NCBI GenBank assembly: GCA_009784825.1
Contig: WQXO01000003.1
Span: forward strand, 112,997 to 176,996
Direction: 5' to 3'
Length of the DNA: 64,000 nt
Origin: Oscillospiraceae bacterium
GTDB taxonomy: Bacteria > Bacillota > Clostridia > Oscillospirales > Ruminococcaceae
This document shows positions 40,318-49,633 of the stretch, piece by piece. Under the pieces are notes generated by a model. That model was not told where the DNA came from. It searched no databases and saw nothing but the letters and a program-made list of their open reading frames with translations. A program made the translations under genes and the position numbers. Within the stretch, counting starts at the first letter, position 1, and each line of letters starts with the position of its first letter.

Positions 40318-40800
40318 TCATCGGCTTCCGAGGCTTAACGCTCTTTGTGCCATAGAAACCAATGTATCATATACAGCCGCACTGGCGTTGAATGAGTGGC
40401 TGGCAGCAAGTGCGTCCATCTGTTCCTCGGCGACATCGACATTCGGTAAGTAGTAGTACCCCTCCTCATCGGCATGGGGGTGTGTCGGGTCATATACGGG
40501 CTTAAGCGGGCGGTTAGTATCTTTAACAACAGCAGTCACAAGAACCCCGTTATACTTTACTTCACGCCGCTCTGCCAAGGTCATGTTGAGGATTTCCCCG
40601 AACGACCTTCTCCTGCTGTGAACATCAATATTCTTATATGATTTCGCTTCATTAAAAAGCGTAACCTGCCTTACATAAGCACCACCTGACTCGGTCATGG
40701 TGGAGGTTGCATTGTTAATGTTCTGCGTAATAACGTCCAATCTCAGCCGTTGAGCCGACATTCCCGAAACGGGAGCATTAAGATGTTCCAACCAAGCCAT
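40318..40800 (-). CDS. flgC: Flagellar basal-body rod protein FlgC
   Basis: LDVITQNINNATSTMTESGGAYVRQ... C-term flg_bbr. Confidence 0.94.
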   Translation of the reverse strand: MAWLEHLNAPVSGMSAQRLRLDVITQNINNATSTMTESGGAYVRQVTLFNEAKSYKNIDVHSRRRSFGEILNMTLAERREVKYNGVLVTAVVKDTNRPLKPVYDPTHPHADEEGYYYLPNVDVAEEQMDALAASHSFNASAAVYDTLVSMAQRALSLGSR

Positions 40801-40813
40801 TTACGTTCCCTCC

Positions 40814-41191
40814 CTAACTCTTCCTCATCGCACTTTGCATCATTCTGAACTCAGACTCTATCTGGTTAATAATTGCCTCCTGCCGCAGTGCATTGCTTTT
40901 GAGCATAGCCGCCTGCACCTCATAATCGACATTGTTACCGTCCGGCTGACCCTTGGTAATCTCGTCGATATGCAGCTCATGCTTCAGATGAAGCTCTTTT
41001 TTATATTTATGATTGGTCTGCATTTTATCTTTAAGTACACCGGAAAAGGTCAAATACTTAGATTTATACCCCGGCGTGTCAATATTAGTAATATTGTGTG
41101 AGATAACTTTCTTATTCTCGGCGGTATAAATCAACCCCTGTTCCATCATTCTGAACTGGGTGGTATCAAACAAACGTGCCATATATCGCAC
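40814..41191 (-). CDS. flgB: Flagellar basal-body rod protein FlgB
   Basis: ENKKVISHNITNIDTPGYKSKYLTFSGVL. Confidence 0.94.
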   Translation of the reverse strand: MRYMARLFDTTQFRMMEQGLIYTAENKKVISHNITNIDTPGYKSKYLTFSGVLKDKMQTNHKYKKELHLKHELHIDEITKGQPDGNNVDYEVQAAMLKSNALRQEAIINQIESEFRMMQSAMRKS

Positions 41192-41221
41192 TCCTCTCGC
41201 ATTTTACATACTATTCTTTGT

Positions 41222-41250
41222 ATTATACTACAAATAAAAATAAAATTCAA
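41222..41250 (-). promoter_or_regulatory. SigA-like promoter for the fla/che operon (TTGAAT-N17-TATAAT)
   Basis: Minus-strand -35/-10 with 17-bp spacer directly upstream of flgB. Confidence 0.7.
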
Positions 41251-41267
41251 CACTTTTTTTACATTTT

Positions 41268-41990
41268 TCAAAAATTTCGTAATTTGTTAATATTTTCCCG
41301 AATTCTCTTTTCCCTGACATCGGGCATTTCCCTGAACACATAAGGCTTATCCGGCGGAAGCTCGGCAAGGCGTTTCTTAGCGTCATCGATTGACTTAACA
41401 AGCCGGCTCACATTCCCGAAGCGGGATGGTATGACAACCCTGTCACATTTCACCCCTCCGCCTAACTCATAATACGGCTCGGTGAACTTCAAAACCCCGT
41501 CAACGAATATATATCCCAATCTTTGAGAATTCCCGTTATACCCCCGAAAAGCGTCGCTCTTCCCAACGAATTGGATTTTTTTTCTACCCCTCACAGAAAC
41601 CTCTCCGACCTCTTCGAGCATATCCAACGGAATTATGAACAAATCCCGGAACACGACTCGCTCCCCGAAATGCACATACTGCCCCGCATAGGAGCTTACA
41701 ATAACATCTCTCAACCCGATTTCTATGTAGGTATACCGGGAGTGGACGGCGGTTAACCGTGCGGCGGCACCGAGCAGAACCCACGCAACCAAAGCGAAGA
41801 CGAAAATCAAGGCACAAACGGTAATGGCGGCGGGGACGAGCATCTCCCTGTGAATGAGGTTGCGAAAGCTCAAAAGCAGGCAAATCATGAGTATAACCGA
41901 GGAAATGCCGACAGGAAGCATAACGGTTTCAAAGAACCCCCGCACTCTTCTTTCATACATATTCGTGTCACAATGAAAATAGCATTTCAT
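41268..41990 (-). CDS. Hypothetical two-TM membrane protein
   Basis: Two adjacent TM helices then soluble domain; start MKCYFHCD after GGGGTGAG RBS. Confidence 0.65.
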   Translation of the reverse strand: MKCYFHCDTNMYERRVRGFFETVMLPVGISSVILMICLLLSFRNLIHREMLVPAAITVCALIFVFALVAWVLLGAAARLTAVHSRYTYIEIGLRDVIVSSYAGQYVHFGERVVFRDLFIIPLDMLEEVGEVSVRGRKKIQFVGKSDAFRGYNGNSQRLGYIFVDGVLKFTEPYYELGGGVKCDRVVIPSRFGNVSRLVKSIDDAKKRLAELPPDKPYVFREMPDVREKRIRENINKLRNF

Positions 41991-42176
41991 ACACTCACCC
42001 CTGTCGAATAGATTATACATCTTTTTTGACGATTTGTACAGCCCCAAATCAAGGAAAAACAGGAAACTTTTATTTTTATGAAAAATTATTTACATAATGC
42101 TTGATTTATTTTTCCGTATGATGTATAATGTTTTTAATCGTATTCAAATTTATCTCATTAACGGAGGAACAAGTGC

Positions 42177-42869
42177 GTGCAGGGTCAAGATAAAATCAAA
42201 AAAATCGAGATTTACGAGCAGAACAAACTTTTCCTCGAATGCACCAAGAACTATTCTTTTCCGGTTAAATACATAGACGATAAACCGGTTGACAATATTC
42301 TGATGATAAAAGGGAAAAAAATGCCCATGCTCTCGAAGGGTACCCCCGTGAACGTAATAATCAACACAAAAGGCGGGGACAGGATTAGGTATGCCTGCAA
42401 AATCGACATGTCGAGTCCCGACCAGCTGAACGTGACACTTAACTCGGCTAACAGGCAGGAGCTTGAGGACAAGCGGCGGTACTATAAAATCAAAACCGAG
42501 ATTAACTGCCGTGTGGCAGATGTAACAAAAAACGGCGAGGTTCGTGCCTACAACCCTAATTTATACGGGAAAATCCAAGACATAAACATAGGCGGCGTGT
42601 TCATTGTGGTGCTTGACGGGGAGGAATACGTAAAAGGCGACATTCTCTCATTCACAACAATTCTCGGTGATGCCCGCCTTGAAGCGTCTGCGAAGGTATT
42701 GCGGGTTCAACGCACGCCCGAGGGTGAGATAAACGGTTACGGCTGTGCGTTCATAAGTGTTTCCTCCGCACAAGAGGAAATGATTTCCAGCTACGTCAAC
42801 TACCTGCAAATGGAGGAGCGTAAGTTAGAACGTGAGAAAGAACTCCTCGAAAAAGAAATGCACGGATAA
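42177..42869 (+). CDS. PilZ-domain (YcgR/YpfB-like) c-di-GMP binding protein
   Basis: NRQELEDKRRYYKIKTEINCRV... IQDINIGGVFIVV with degenerate RxxxR and D/NxSxxG-like pattern; GTG start. Confidence 0.8.
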   Translation: MQGQDKIKKIEIYEQNKLFLECTKNYSFPVKYIDDKPVDNILMIKGKKMPMLSKGTPVNVIINTKGGDRIRYACKIDMSSPDQLNVTLNSANRQELEDKRRYYKIKTEINCRVADVTKNGEVRAYNPNLYGKIQDINIGGVFIVVLDGEEYVKGDILSFTTILGDARLEASAKVLRVQRTPEGEINGYGCAFISVSSAQEEMISSYVNYLQMEERKLEREKELLEKEMHG

Positions 42870-42875
42870 CACCTG

Positions 42876-42950
42876 TAGGGGCGATGGAGTTCGGAACGAA
42901 CTCTTAACCCTGTCCGCCTGTAATTCGCAACCCTGTTCGCCCGTTATACA
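42876..42950. repeat. Degenerate GTAGGGGCG...GTCCGCC/TTCGCCC repeat
   Basis: CCTGTAGGGGCGATGGAG...CCTGTCCGCCTGTAATTCGCAACCCTGTTCGCCCGTT. Confidence 0.6.
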
Positions 42951-43005
42951 CCATCTACAACAACAATTTACAATTCATAATTTTTAATACTAAGGGGTAA
43001 AATCA

Positions 43006-44949
43006 ATGAAATCTAAGAAAAACTTGAAATTTCTTTTAAGGGGTGCAATGGTAATATTCATTGTAATCCCGGTTCTGCTAATATCGATAGTTGGGTTTGC
43101 ATCGATAACATCATATTCCAACACCTTCGGGGCAGAAACGGCGGGCAGTATTTCAGTTTCACAAACCTCGGGGATTGTTGCGGTTGTCGACGAATATAAA
43201 TCGTTCCTGACAGCGGCGGCAGAGTTTGAATCGGTGAAGCAGGCAGTGGCAACCGGGAAAGACGATACGGGGGAAATCCTGTCGTCGTATATTAATAACG
43301 GCTTCCACGTTCTTGATGTAATCGTAACCGATGCAGGCGGCTCAATCCTCACCGGCGAGAGGAAGACACAATTTTTCTATGACATAGAGGGGATGAAAAC
43401 CATCGCCGAAACCAAGACCCCCATATCCAACATTTCAATGAACAACAGTGTATACGGCAGTAACGTGTTTTACTGTGTGCGACCTGTTGATGAGGGTGCG
43501 GGATACGTTATTTTAGTGGCAGACGTAAAAGGCATAGCCGATTACTTGTTGAGGACGGGTTCGTTAGTGGTGTTTGACGATGCGGGAACTGCCGTAAACG
43601 TAGGCGGCAGGGAGGTTGTTTCATTCAGCGACATCTCCAATACTATAATCAGAGAAAACGTGACAAAATACAAGGGCAGAGCGATTAGGGACTATGAAAG
43701 CTTTGAAGAACGCAGCAACTTCGTAAACGTCGGCACAATCACCGGAACCAAATGGAACTGGATAAGTGCAGAGCCGAAATCCACTGCTTTCTCATCAGGT
43801 GTATCTATTTTCGGATTAGCTATGGTTCCGCTGTTGATTGCCACCCTGATTAATGTATTAATAATGGTTCTTTCGACAAGGCGTATAACCAACCCGCTTG
43901 TTGAAATGATAGATAAAATGGGTATAATAAAAGGCGGTAAAATTGACGAGCGTTTTGAAGTCCGAGGAAGCAACGAATTTGCGAGAATGGCAGAGGCGTT
44001 CAACGTAATGCTTGACGAGGTATCGTTCAGCGAGGGCTTGCACAGAACAATATCCGACATATCCGACAACATGCTGTTCGAGTGGGACTTCATAAAAGAA
44101 AAGATGTATCTGTCCGACAACTTCAAAGCTACCTTTGAAATCAGCTCCTCGGGTGCAAAGCTGTCCAACGGAAAATTCCTTGATTCAAAGATGGACGAGG
44201 AAAACTCCGAAAAATACAAGCGTGACATTAACCGTCTTCTCAAGAATATGGACACAATCGGCAGTGAATATGAGGTTATGACAAAGAGCGGCAAGCCCAT
44301 GTGGATTTCCCTGCGTGCCCACTGTGTTATCAACAGAATGGGCGAATTAGTCCGTGTACTCGGAGTTTTGACAAATATCGACAACGAGAAACAACTGAGT
44401 CAACAGCTTGAAGAAAAAGCAAGCTACGACTTCCTTTCCGGACTATACAACCGCAACACCTTTGAAAAAGAGCTTGATGCAGAATTAGGCAGCTCAGCGA
44501 GTAAGAGACTGGCAATCCTGTTTGTAGACATCGACGACTTTAAGTTTATCAATGACCGCTTTAACCACACAATCGGTGACGAAGCCATCAAGTTCGTTGC
44601 AGACAAGCTGAATAAAATCGTAGAAAAGGGCGGCTTTGCGGGGCGTTTCGGAGGTGACGAATTCGTTCTGTGCCTAACCCAGAAGAGCCATATTGAAGAT
44701 GTGGAGCAGCTTTCCGTTGATATAATCGACGATTTATATGAGGGGTATTTCTGCGAAATGGCGAATACCCAGATGAACATTCGTGTCAGTATAGGAATCT
44801 CACTCTGTCCCGAACACAGCTCCAACGGTAAAACCCTTGTGGCACAGGCAGACGAAGCTATGTACTTTGTTAAAAAGAACGGTAAGTCCAACTACCACTT
44901 CTTTGACCCGGAAGACTCGAATATAATTGACATGATGCACCACACATGA
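43006..44949 (+). CDS. Membrane diguanylate cyclase (extracellular sensor, HAMP, PAS, GGDEF)
   Basis: TM-flanked N-term sensor; TRRITNPLVEMIDKM HAMP; FAGRFGGDEFVLCL GGDEF. Confidence 0.92.
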   Translation: MKSKKNLKFLLRGAMVIFIVIPVLLISIVGFASITSYSNTFGAETAGSISVSQTSGIVAVVDEYKSFLTAAAEFESVKQAVATGKDDTGEILSSYINNGFHVLDVIVTDAGGSILTGERKTQFFYDIEGMKTIAETKTPISNISMNNSVYGSNVFYCVRPVDEGAGYVILVADVKGIADYLLRTGSLVVFDDAGTAVNVGGREVVSFSDISNTIIRENVTKYKGRAIRDYESFEERSNFVNVGTITGTKWNWISAEPKSTAFSSGVSIFGLAMVPLLIATLINVLIMVLSTRRITNPLVEMIDKMGIIKGGKIDERFEVRGSNEFARMAEAFNVMLDEVSFSEGLHRTISDISDNMLFEWDFIKEKMYLSDNFKATFEISSSGAKLSNGKFLDSKMDEENSEKYKRDINRLLKNMDTIGSEYEVMTKSGKPMWISLRAHCVINRMGELVRVLGVLTNIDNEKQLSQQLEEKASYDFLSGLYNRNTFEKELDAELGSSASKRLAILFVDIDDFKFINDRFNHTIGDEAIKFVADKLNKIVEKGGFAGRFGGDEFVLCLTQKSHIEDVEQLSVDIIDDLYEGYFCEMANTQMNIRVSIGISLCPEHSSNGKTLVAQADEAMYFVKKNGKSNYHFFDPEDSNIIDMMHHT

Positions 44950-45015
44950 TAATTAATAATTAACAATGAATAATGAATAATGCGTAGGGGACGCACACTG
45001 GGCGTCCCGCATTAA
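44949..45015. repeat. Composite repeat: AT-rich arms with GCGTAGGGGACGC...GCGTCCCGC core
   Basis: AATTAATAATTAACAATGAATAATGAATAATGCGTAGGGGACGCACACTGGGCGTCCCGCATTAATT. Confidence 0.7.
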
Positions 45016-45023
45016 TTAAAAGG

Positions 45024-45869
45024 ATGGCTGGAATGGCGAGAGTAATTGCTTTTACAAATCAAAAAGGCGGTGTCGGGAAGACGACTACCTGTGCATCTCT
45101 GTGCGGGTGTCTATCCGCAATGGGCAAATCGGTTCTTGCAATCGACCTTGACCCGCAGGGCAACCTCACATTCAGCCTCGGAGCGGACGCACCTTCGAGC
45201 GGCTATACCATGTATAACGCATTAAAGCACGAGGTTTCGTTATATGATATAATCCAGCATACCGACGTTTGTGACATTGCTCCGGCTGCCATAACTCTTT
45301 CCGCCTGCGAATTGGAATTACCCTCGGTAGGGCGTGAGCATATATTAAAAGAACAGATTGAAACCGTGTTGTCCGAGTATGACTATGTTTTGATTGACAC
45401 ACCGCCAGCACTGTCGATTCTCACGATAAATGCATACGTTGCGTCAGACTGGCTGATTATCCCGATGATTCCCGAAATCCTGTCCCTGCAAGGGTTCGCC
45501 CAATTGAAAGAAACAATTTTCGCAATCAAGAAATACTATAACAGAACTCTCGAGGTTCGGGGAATCCTGTTAAATCAATACAATCCCCGTCTTATACTTA
45601 CTAAAGAAGTGGAAGAGCTTGCCAACATGATTGCAGAACAGCTTGACACTGACGTATTCGAGCAGAAAATCACCCCCAGCGTAGTAATTGCGGAAGCACC
45701 CGCCCACGGGAAAACAATCGTGGAATATGCCCCACGCTCAAAATCAGCAAGGGAATATTCCGACTTAGCGTATGAGGTGTTGGGCTTAGAAAAGCCCAAG
45801 CGTGTCGAGAAGAAATTGGGCAGAGGCAGACCGAGGAAATACCCAAGGGACGAAGTGCAGTATTATTGA
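45024..45869 (+). CDS. ParA/Soj-family ATPase with C-terminal AT-hook-like tail
   Basis: FTNQKGGVGKTTTCASL Walker A; C-term KKLGRGRPRKYPRDE; no ParB in window. Confidence 0.9.
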   Translation: MAGMARVIAFTNQKGGVGKTTTCASLCGCLSAMGKSVLAIDLDPQGNLTFSLGADAPSSGYTMYNALKHEVSLYDIIQHTDVCDIAPAAITLSACELELPSVGREHILKEQIETVLSEYDYVLIDTPPALSILTINAYVASDWLIIPMIPEILSLQGFAQLKETIFAIKKYYNRTLEVRGILLNQYNPRLILTKEVEELANMIAEQLDTDVFEQKITPSVVIAEAPAHGKTIVEYAPRSKSAREYSDLAYEVLGLEKPKRVEKKLGRGRPRKYPRDEVQYY

Positions 45870-45881
45870 TAGGGTGAGAAT

Positions 45882-46142
45882 TTGAAAAGTATCAATTTTG
45901 ATAAAAACGCACAAAAACAGCTTAATAGAATTGATTTAACTACACGGTGCCGCATTATCAGCGGAATTGCAGGATTGACAGAGGAACCACCGCAGGGTGA
46001 CATTAAACAATTGAAAGGTTCACTTAACGGATTAAGTCGTTTGAGAGTCGGCAGTTGGCGTATAATATATGAAGCAACGGATGAAACTATTAACATACTT
46101 GTAATTTCTTCTCGTGGCGGAGTATATAAGAAAGGGGTGTAA
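45882..46142 (+). CDS. RelE/ParE-family toxin
   Basis: 86 aa, GDIKQLKGSLNGLSRLRVGSWRIIYEATDETINILVISSRGGVYK; TTG start. Confidence 0.9.
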   Translation: MKSINFDKNAQKQLNRIDLTTRCRIISGIAGLTEEPPQGDIKQLKGSLNGLSRLRVGSWRIIYEATDETINILVISSRGGVYKKGV

Positions 46143-46146
46143 TTAA

Positions 46147-46380
46147 ATGGCAGTTCAAGCTAATATTATTGATGTTGTCGAAAAGCTGTCTGATGACCGA
46201 AAAGGTATAATTTACAAACTTGCCCTTGACATGCTTTCCGCCCAACAATCAGAAGATTTTGATTCTTTCTCGTCAGAAGATATAAAGAAAATCCAAGAAG
46301 CACGAAAACGGGTAGGGGCAGGGGATTGCATTTCTTTTTCGTCTGCGGGTGAAATGGTGACACATTTTGGAGTGCAGTGA
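46147..46380 (+). CDS. Antitoxin partner of the RelE-type toxin
   Basis: 77 aa acidic small ORF 4 bp downstream of the toxin. Confidence 0.75.
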   Translation: MAVQANIIDVVEKLSDDRKGIIYKLALDMLSAQQSEDFDSFSSEDIKKIQEARKRVGAGDCISFSSAGEMVTHFGVQ

Positions 46381-46511
46381 TGTTTTATACCGTAGGTACT
46401 TTAACTATAAAACGCACCCGCCTGCGTACACGTTATTATAATATTATATAAAGAAGAAGCGGACGAACCGCTTCTTTTTTTAACATATTTGCACTTTTTT
46501 GCACTTTTAAT

Positions 46512-48506
46512 TTAAACCACCTCAAAATCCACCAATCCCATAGGAACATTAACCCCCGAACACTTGACCCTCACTTTATCGCCGAGCATATACCGAACGC
46601 CGGTGACACTGTTCGCTAAAGCGACGTTGTTGTCTAATTTGAATTCGCTCTCATAAGATACCGGTACTCGTCCCTCGACGGTGTTGTCTAACATAACGAA
46701 GAACCCACGTTCTGTTACACCCGATATAACCCCGTCGAATTCTTCACCAACATGTGAGGACATGTATTCCGCCGCATAGAAGCCGTTGCAATCACGCTCT
46801 GCGTTGACGGCACGAAGCTCCGCATTGCTGGACTTCAACGAGCTTTCCCCCGCATACCCGGTGAACTTTTTACTTACACTTCCGGTAGTGATATAGGCGG
46901 ACAAAATCCGGTGAATTGCCAAGTCGGGGTAACGCCTAATCGGGGAGGTAAAATGTGCATATTCTTTCATGACCAATCCGAAATGCCCGAGCGGTTCGGG
47001 GTGATATTTCGCCTTCATCATTGACCTTAGAACCGCCATGTTAATTATCTCGAATTTATCGGCGTTTTTCGCCGCAGTAAGAATTTTCGATAACGATTCC
47101 GCTGTCGGTTTAATAGTCGCTGTCTCTATTCCCAAAGCCGTCAAGGTCTCGGATAATCGGGTGAGCTTTTCGGCGGCGGGAGGTTCGTGGACACGGTAAA
47201 CAAACGGCAGCTTTTTCTCCATAGCAAGGCGTGCGGCGGCGTTATTCGCCATGAGCATGAACTCTTCTATAATCCCCTCGGAGACCCCGCCGACCCGCTT
47301 TTGAATGTCCAAGCACTCCCCGTCTTCCCCGCAGATAATCTTGCTTTCTGCCGCATAAAGGGCGGGTGCTCCCCTCCCCTCGCGGGCACGTTTAAGAACC
47401 CCTGCCAATTCAACCATAACGGGAATTTGTTCAATTACCTCGGCGTATTTTTCGGAATGAATTCCATCGTCGTTTATAATGGCGTTAATCTCGCTGTAGA
47501 CACCCTGCAACCTCGAACGGATTACAGATTTTTTAAACTCGAAAGACTTTAATTCGCCGCTTTTGGCAACCTCCATAATACAGGAGAATGCCAGTCTGTC
47601 CTCTTTAGGATTAAGCGAGCATATGCCGTTGGACAGCTCTTTCGGAAGCATAGGCACTACCAAATCCGCAATGTATACGCTGGTTCCCCTTTTGAACGCT
47701 TCCTCATCTAATGCCGATTTCTCGGTAACATAATGGGACACGTCGGCTATGTGGACACCAAGAGTGTAACCGCCCTCGGTTCTTTCGATATGAACCGCAT
47801 CGTCAATGTCCTTTGTGTCTGCCCCGTCAATTGTAAATATAGGTAGATTCCGCAAGTCGGTTCTGTCATTGGGAATATCAATGTCACACCCGATAATTTC
47901 CGCCTCTTCTAAAACAGCCTCGGGGAATTCGACGGGAATATTCTTCTCCTCAAGATAGGCATGTACGCAGACCCGTGCATTTATGGAAACCCCGTAAACA
48001 TGTGTAATATCGACTACATGTGTATGGTGTCTTTCTCCCCGTGAACGCAGAACAAACCGCACTTTGTCGCCCGCTTTAAGTTTGAACCCGCCATAGCTGT
48101 TTATTTCTAAGGGGGAGCGTGTTCCGAAGCCGTCGGGGATTAATCCTAAGCGGGTGGGTGGTCGTGAATTCTCACTCTCCACTTCAACTATTGTCCCGGT
48201 GAGTGCGTTCTCACTTTTGCTGACTATTCGGGTAATTTTAGCCTCATCAAGCGGTGCAGTGTCTACCTTCCTGTTAGAGGGAGGGGCTTGTTCAAACAGA
48301 ACAATATCGCCGGGGATTGAACCTAACAGGTCACGCCCCGACACGAAGAATTCCTTATCGGAGTTAACGTCCCTCACGAACCCGTGAGTTCGCATAACCC
48401 GCAGAATTTCCCCTTTAAAAGTAACGGCGGCTTTAGCGTTTTTACCGCGTTTGCCGCCTTTTTTATTATTGTTGTTTTTGCGATGTTTACTTTTCGGCAT
48501 AGTCAT
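46512..48506 (-). CDS. rnr: Ribonuclease R
   Basis: FTIDGADTKDIDDAVHIER, HIADVSHYV; RNB plus S1 domains. Confidence 0.96.
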   Translation of the reverse strand: MTMPKSKHRKNNNNKKGGKRGKNAKAAVTFKGEILRVMRTHGFVRDVNSDKEFFVSGRDLLGSIPGDIVLFEQAPPSNRKVDTAPLDEAKITRIVSKSENALTGTIVEVESENSRPPTRLGLIPDGFGTRSPLEINSYGGFKLKAGDKVRFVLRSRGERHHTHVVDITHVYGVSINARVCVHAYLEEKNIPVEFPEAVLEEAEIIGCDIDIPNDRTDLRNLPIFTIDGADTKDIDDAVHIERTEGGYTLGVHIADVSHYVTEKSALDEEAFKRGTSVYIADLVVPMLPKELSNGICSLNPKEDRLAFSCIMEVAKSGELKSFEFKKSVIRSRLQGVYSEINAIINDDGIHSEKYAEVIEQIPVMVELAGVLKRAREGRGAPALYAAESKIICGEDGECLDIQKRVGGVSEGIIEEFMLMANNAAARLAMEKKLPFVYRVHEPPAAEKLTRLSETLTALGIETATIKPTAESLSKILTAAKNADKFEIINMAVLRSMMKAKYHPEPLGHFGLVMKEYAHFTSPIRRYPDLAIHRILSAYITTGSVSKKFTGYAGESSLKSSNAELRAVNAERDCNGFYAAEYMSSHVGEEFDGVISGVTERGFFVMLDNTVEGRVPVSYESEFKLDNNVALANSVTGVRYMLGDKVRVKCSGVNVPMGLVDFEVV

Positions 48507-48523
48507 AACCTCATTGTACTGAA

Positions 48524-48796
48524 TTATCCTGAGAATACTCCCGAGAAATGGACAGCGACAATATTAACAGCGAGAGCCACCACAAAGAACACCACTGCCG
48601 CCGCTGTAGTCATGCGTTTGAGCTTGGTTTCCTTTGTACGCCCCATGTTTTTTTGATAATAGTTGTCGGAGCTTTGCCCCGTAATCGTCTGCGACATACC
48701 TTTTTTCGAGTTTTGGAAAAACACGATAACGATGATGAAAATGCAGGACAGGATTAATAAAATCGCACTGATTATTTCTACGATGTTCATGGTCAT
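48524..48796 (-). CDS. secG: Preprotein translocase subunit SecG
   Basis: Two TM helices, FFQNSKKGMSQTITGQSSDNYYQKNMGRTKETKLKRMT; upstream of rnr. Confidence 0.92.
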   Translation of the reverse strand: MTMNIVEIISAILLILSCIFIIVIVFFQNSKKGMSQTITGQSSDNYYQKNMGRTKETKLKRMTTAAAVVFFVVALAVNIVAVHFSGVFSG

Positions 48797-48956
48797 TTTA
48801 AAGATTTCTCCTATTAAATTAAAGTGATACAAAGAGCAGTATAACATATAATGTCAGCATTGTCAACTATTCTCAGAAAAAGTTTTTTTAAGGCATTGAC
48901 ATTTATATTGCGTTATGATATACTTATGACATCAATTAATGAATGGGGGTGGCGTT

Positions 48957-49226
48957 ATGACCCAAACAACAATAAGACTTGACCCTTCTTTAAAAAAAGA
49001 ATTTGCAAAGACCTGTGATGATATGGGCTTATCTATTTCATCGGCAATAACCATTTTCGCAAAAGCGGTTGTGCGTGAACAGCGTATTCCGTTTGAGGTT
49101 GCCGTTGCTTCAAGGTTAAACGCTGTGACTGTTGCTGCAATTAAGGACAGTGAAACAGGTGTCGGCGTGAAAAGCTTCAAAACCCCTGAGGAATTGTTCG
49201 CAGAATTAAATTCGGAGGACGATTAA
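48957..49226 (+). CDS. dinJ: RelB/DinJ-family antitoxin
   Basis: MTQTTIRLDPSLKKEFAKTCDDMGLSISSAITIFAKAVVREQRIPFEV; TTGACA-N17-TATACT promoter upstream. Confidence 0.92.
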   Translation: MTQTTIRLDPSLKKEFAKTCDDMGLSISSAITIFAKAVVREQRIPFEVAVASRLNAVTVAAIKDSETGVGVKSFKTPEELFAELNSEDD

Positions 49227-49298
49227 ATGCTTTCCGAAATTAGACGGCAGAAATTGAAGCTGGTGCGGACAGGTACACACAGCGAATTATTTGAATGA
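49227..49298 (+). pseudogene. Internally deleted YafQ-like toxin remnant (23 codons)
   Basis: MLSEIRRQKLKLVRTGTHSELFE*: an N-terminal stub joined to the YafQ-like C-terminal LVRTGTHSxLF signature, directly after dinJ. Confidence 0.7.
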
Positions 49299-49359
49299 AA
49301 AATAACAAGTCTCAAAAATTTTGATAATTTTGATAATTGTGAAACTTTAAATAAACCTA

Positions 49360-49388
49360 TTGACAAACGAGAAAAAAAGTGGTATAAT
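49360..49388 (+). promoter_or_regulatory. Promoter of candidate sRNA, module 1 (TTGACA-N17-TATAAT)
   Basis: Consensus -35/-10 with 17-bp spacing. Confidence 0.75.
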
Positions 49389-49393
49389 ACAAA

Positions 49394-49485
49394 TAGAAAA
49401 AGGGTACACCGATAGGCGGTCACCCTCATTGCACTTTATAAATAGCCGCGTGCTTTTGGGAAGAGGCGGCTATTTCCTTTTTTTA
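49394..49485 (+). ncRNA. Candidate antisense-type sRNA, module 1
   Basis: Consensus promoter ends ~6 bp upstream; 5' hairpin AGGGTACACCG...CGGTCACCCT; terminator AATAGCCGC...GCGGCTATTTCCTTTTTTT at 49441-49484 overlaps the 3' end of the microprotein on the other strand. Confidence 0.6.
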
Positions 49486-49556
49486 TTGCTGTTCTGCATT
49501 ATGTTAATCACGTTACAGATAACGAGAGATAAAGTAAGAAACTCTAACCACGTCAT
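49470..49556 (-). CDS. 28-aa membrane microprotein (candidate type I toxin) MTWLEFLTLSLVICNVINIMQNSNKKRK
   Basis: Strong RBS AAGGGGGTGAG; homologous to the microprotein at 55034-55114; single hydrophobic helix plus KKRK tail. Confidence 0.7.
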   Translation of the reverse strand: MTWLEFLTLSLVICNVINIMQNSNKKRK

Positions 49557-49633
49557 ATAGCTCACCCCCTTTCGAGGGAGGGTTGACCGCACTACCGCTT
49601 GAGTATACCCTTAGACATATCCATGTCCTCTGT

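Noticed and set aside
45024-46380. Integrated plasmid suggested by ParA plus TA
   Set aside because: No ParB, replication, relaxase or integrase genes and no flanking att-like repeats were visible; kept only as a ParA-TA observation.
49360-49560. Plus-strand 66-aa ORF MTNEKKSGIIQIEKGYTDRRSP...
   Set aside because: It runs through the sRNA promoter, terminator and antisense of the microprotein; no RBS. The minus-strand 28-aa ORF is conserved in module 2, this one is not.
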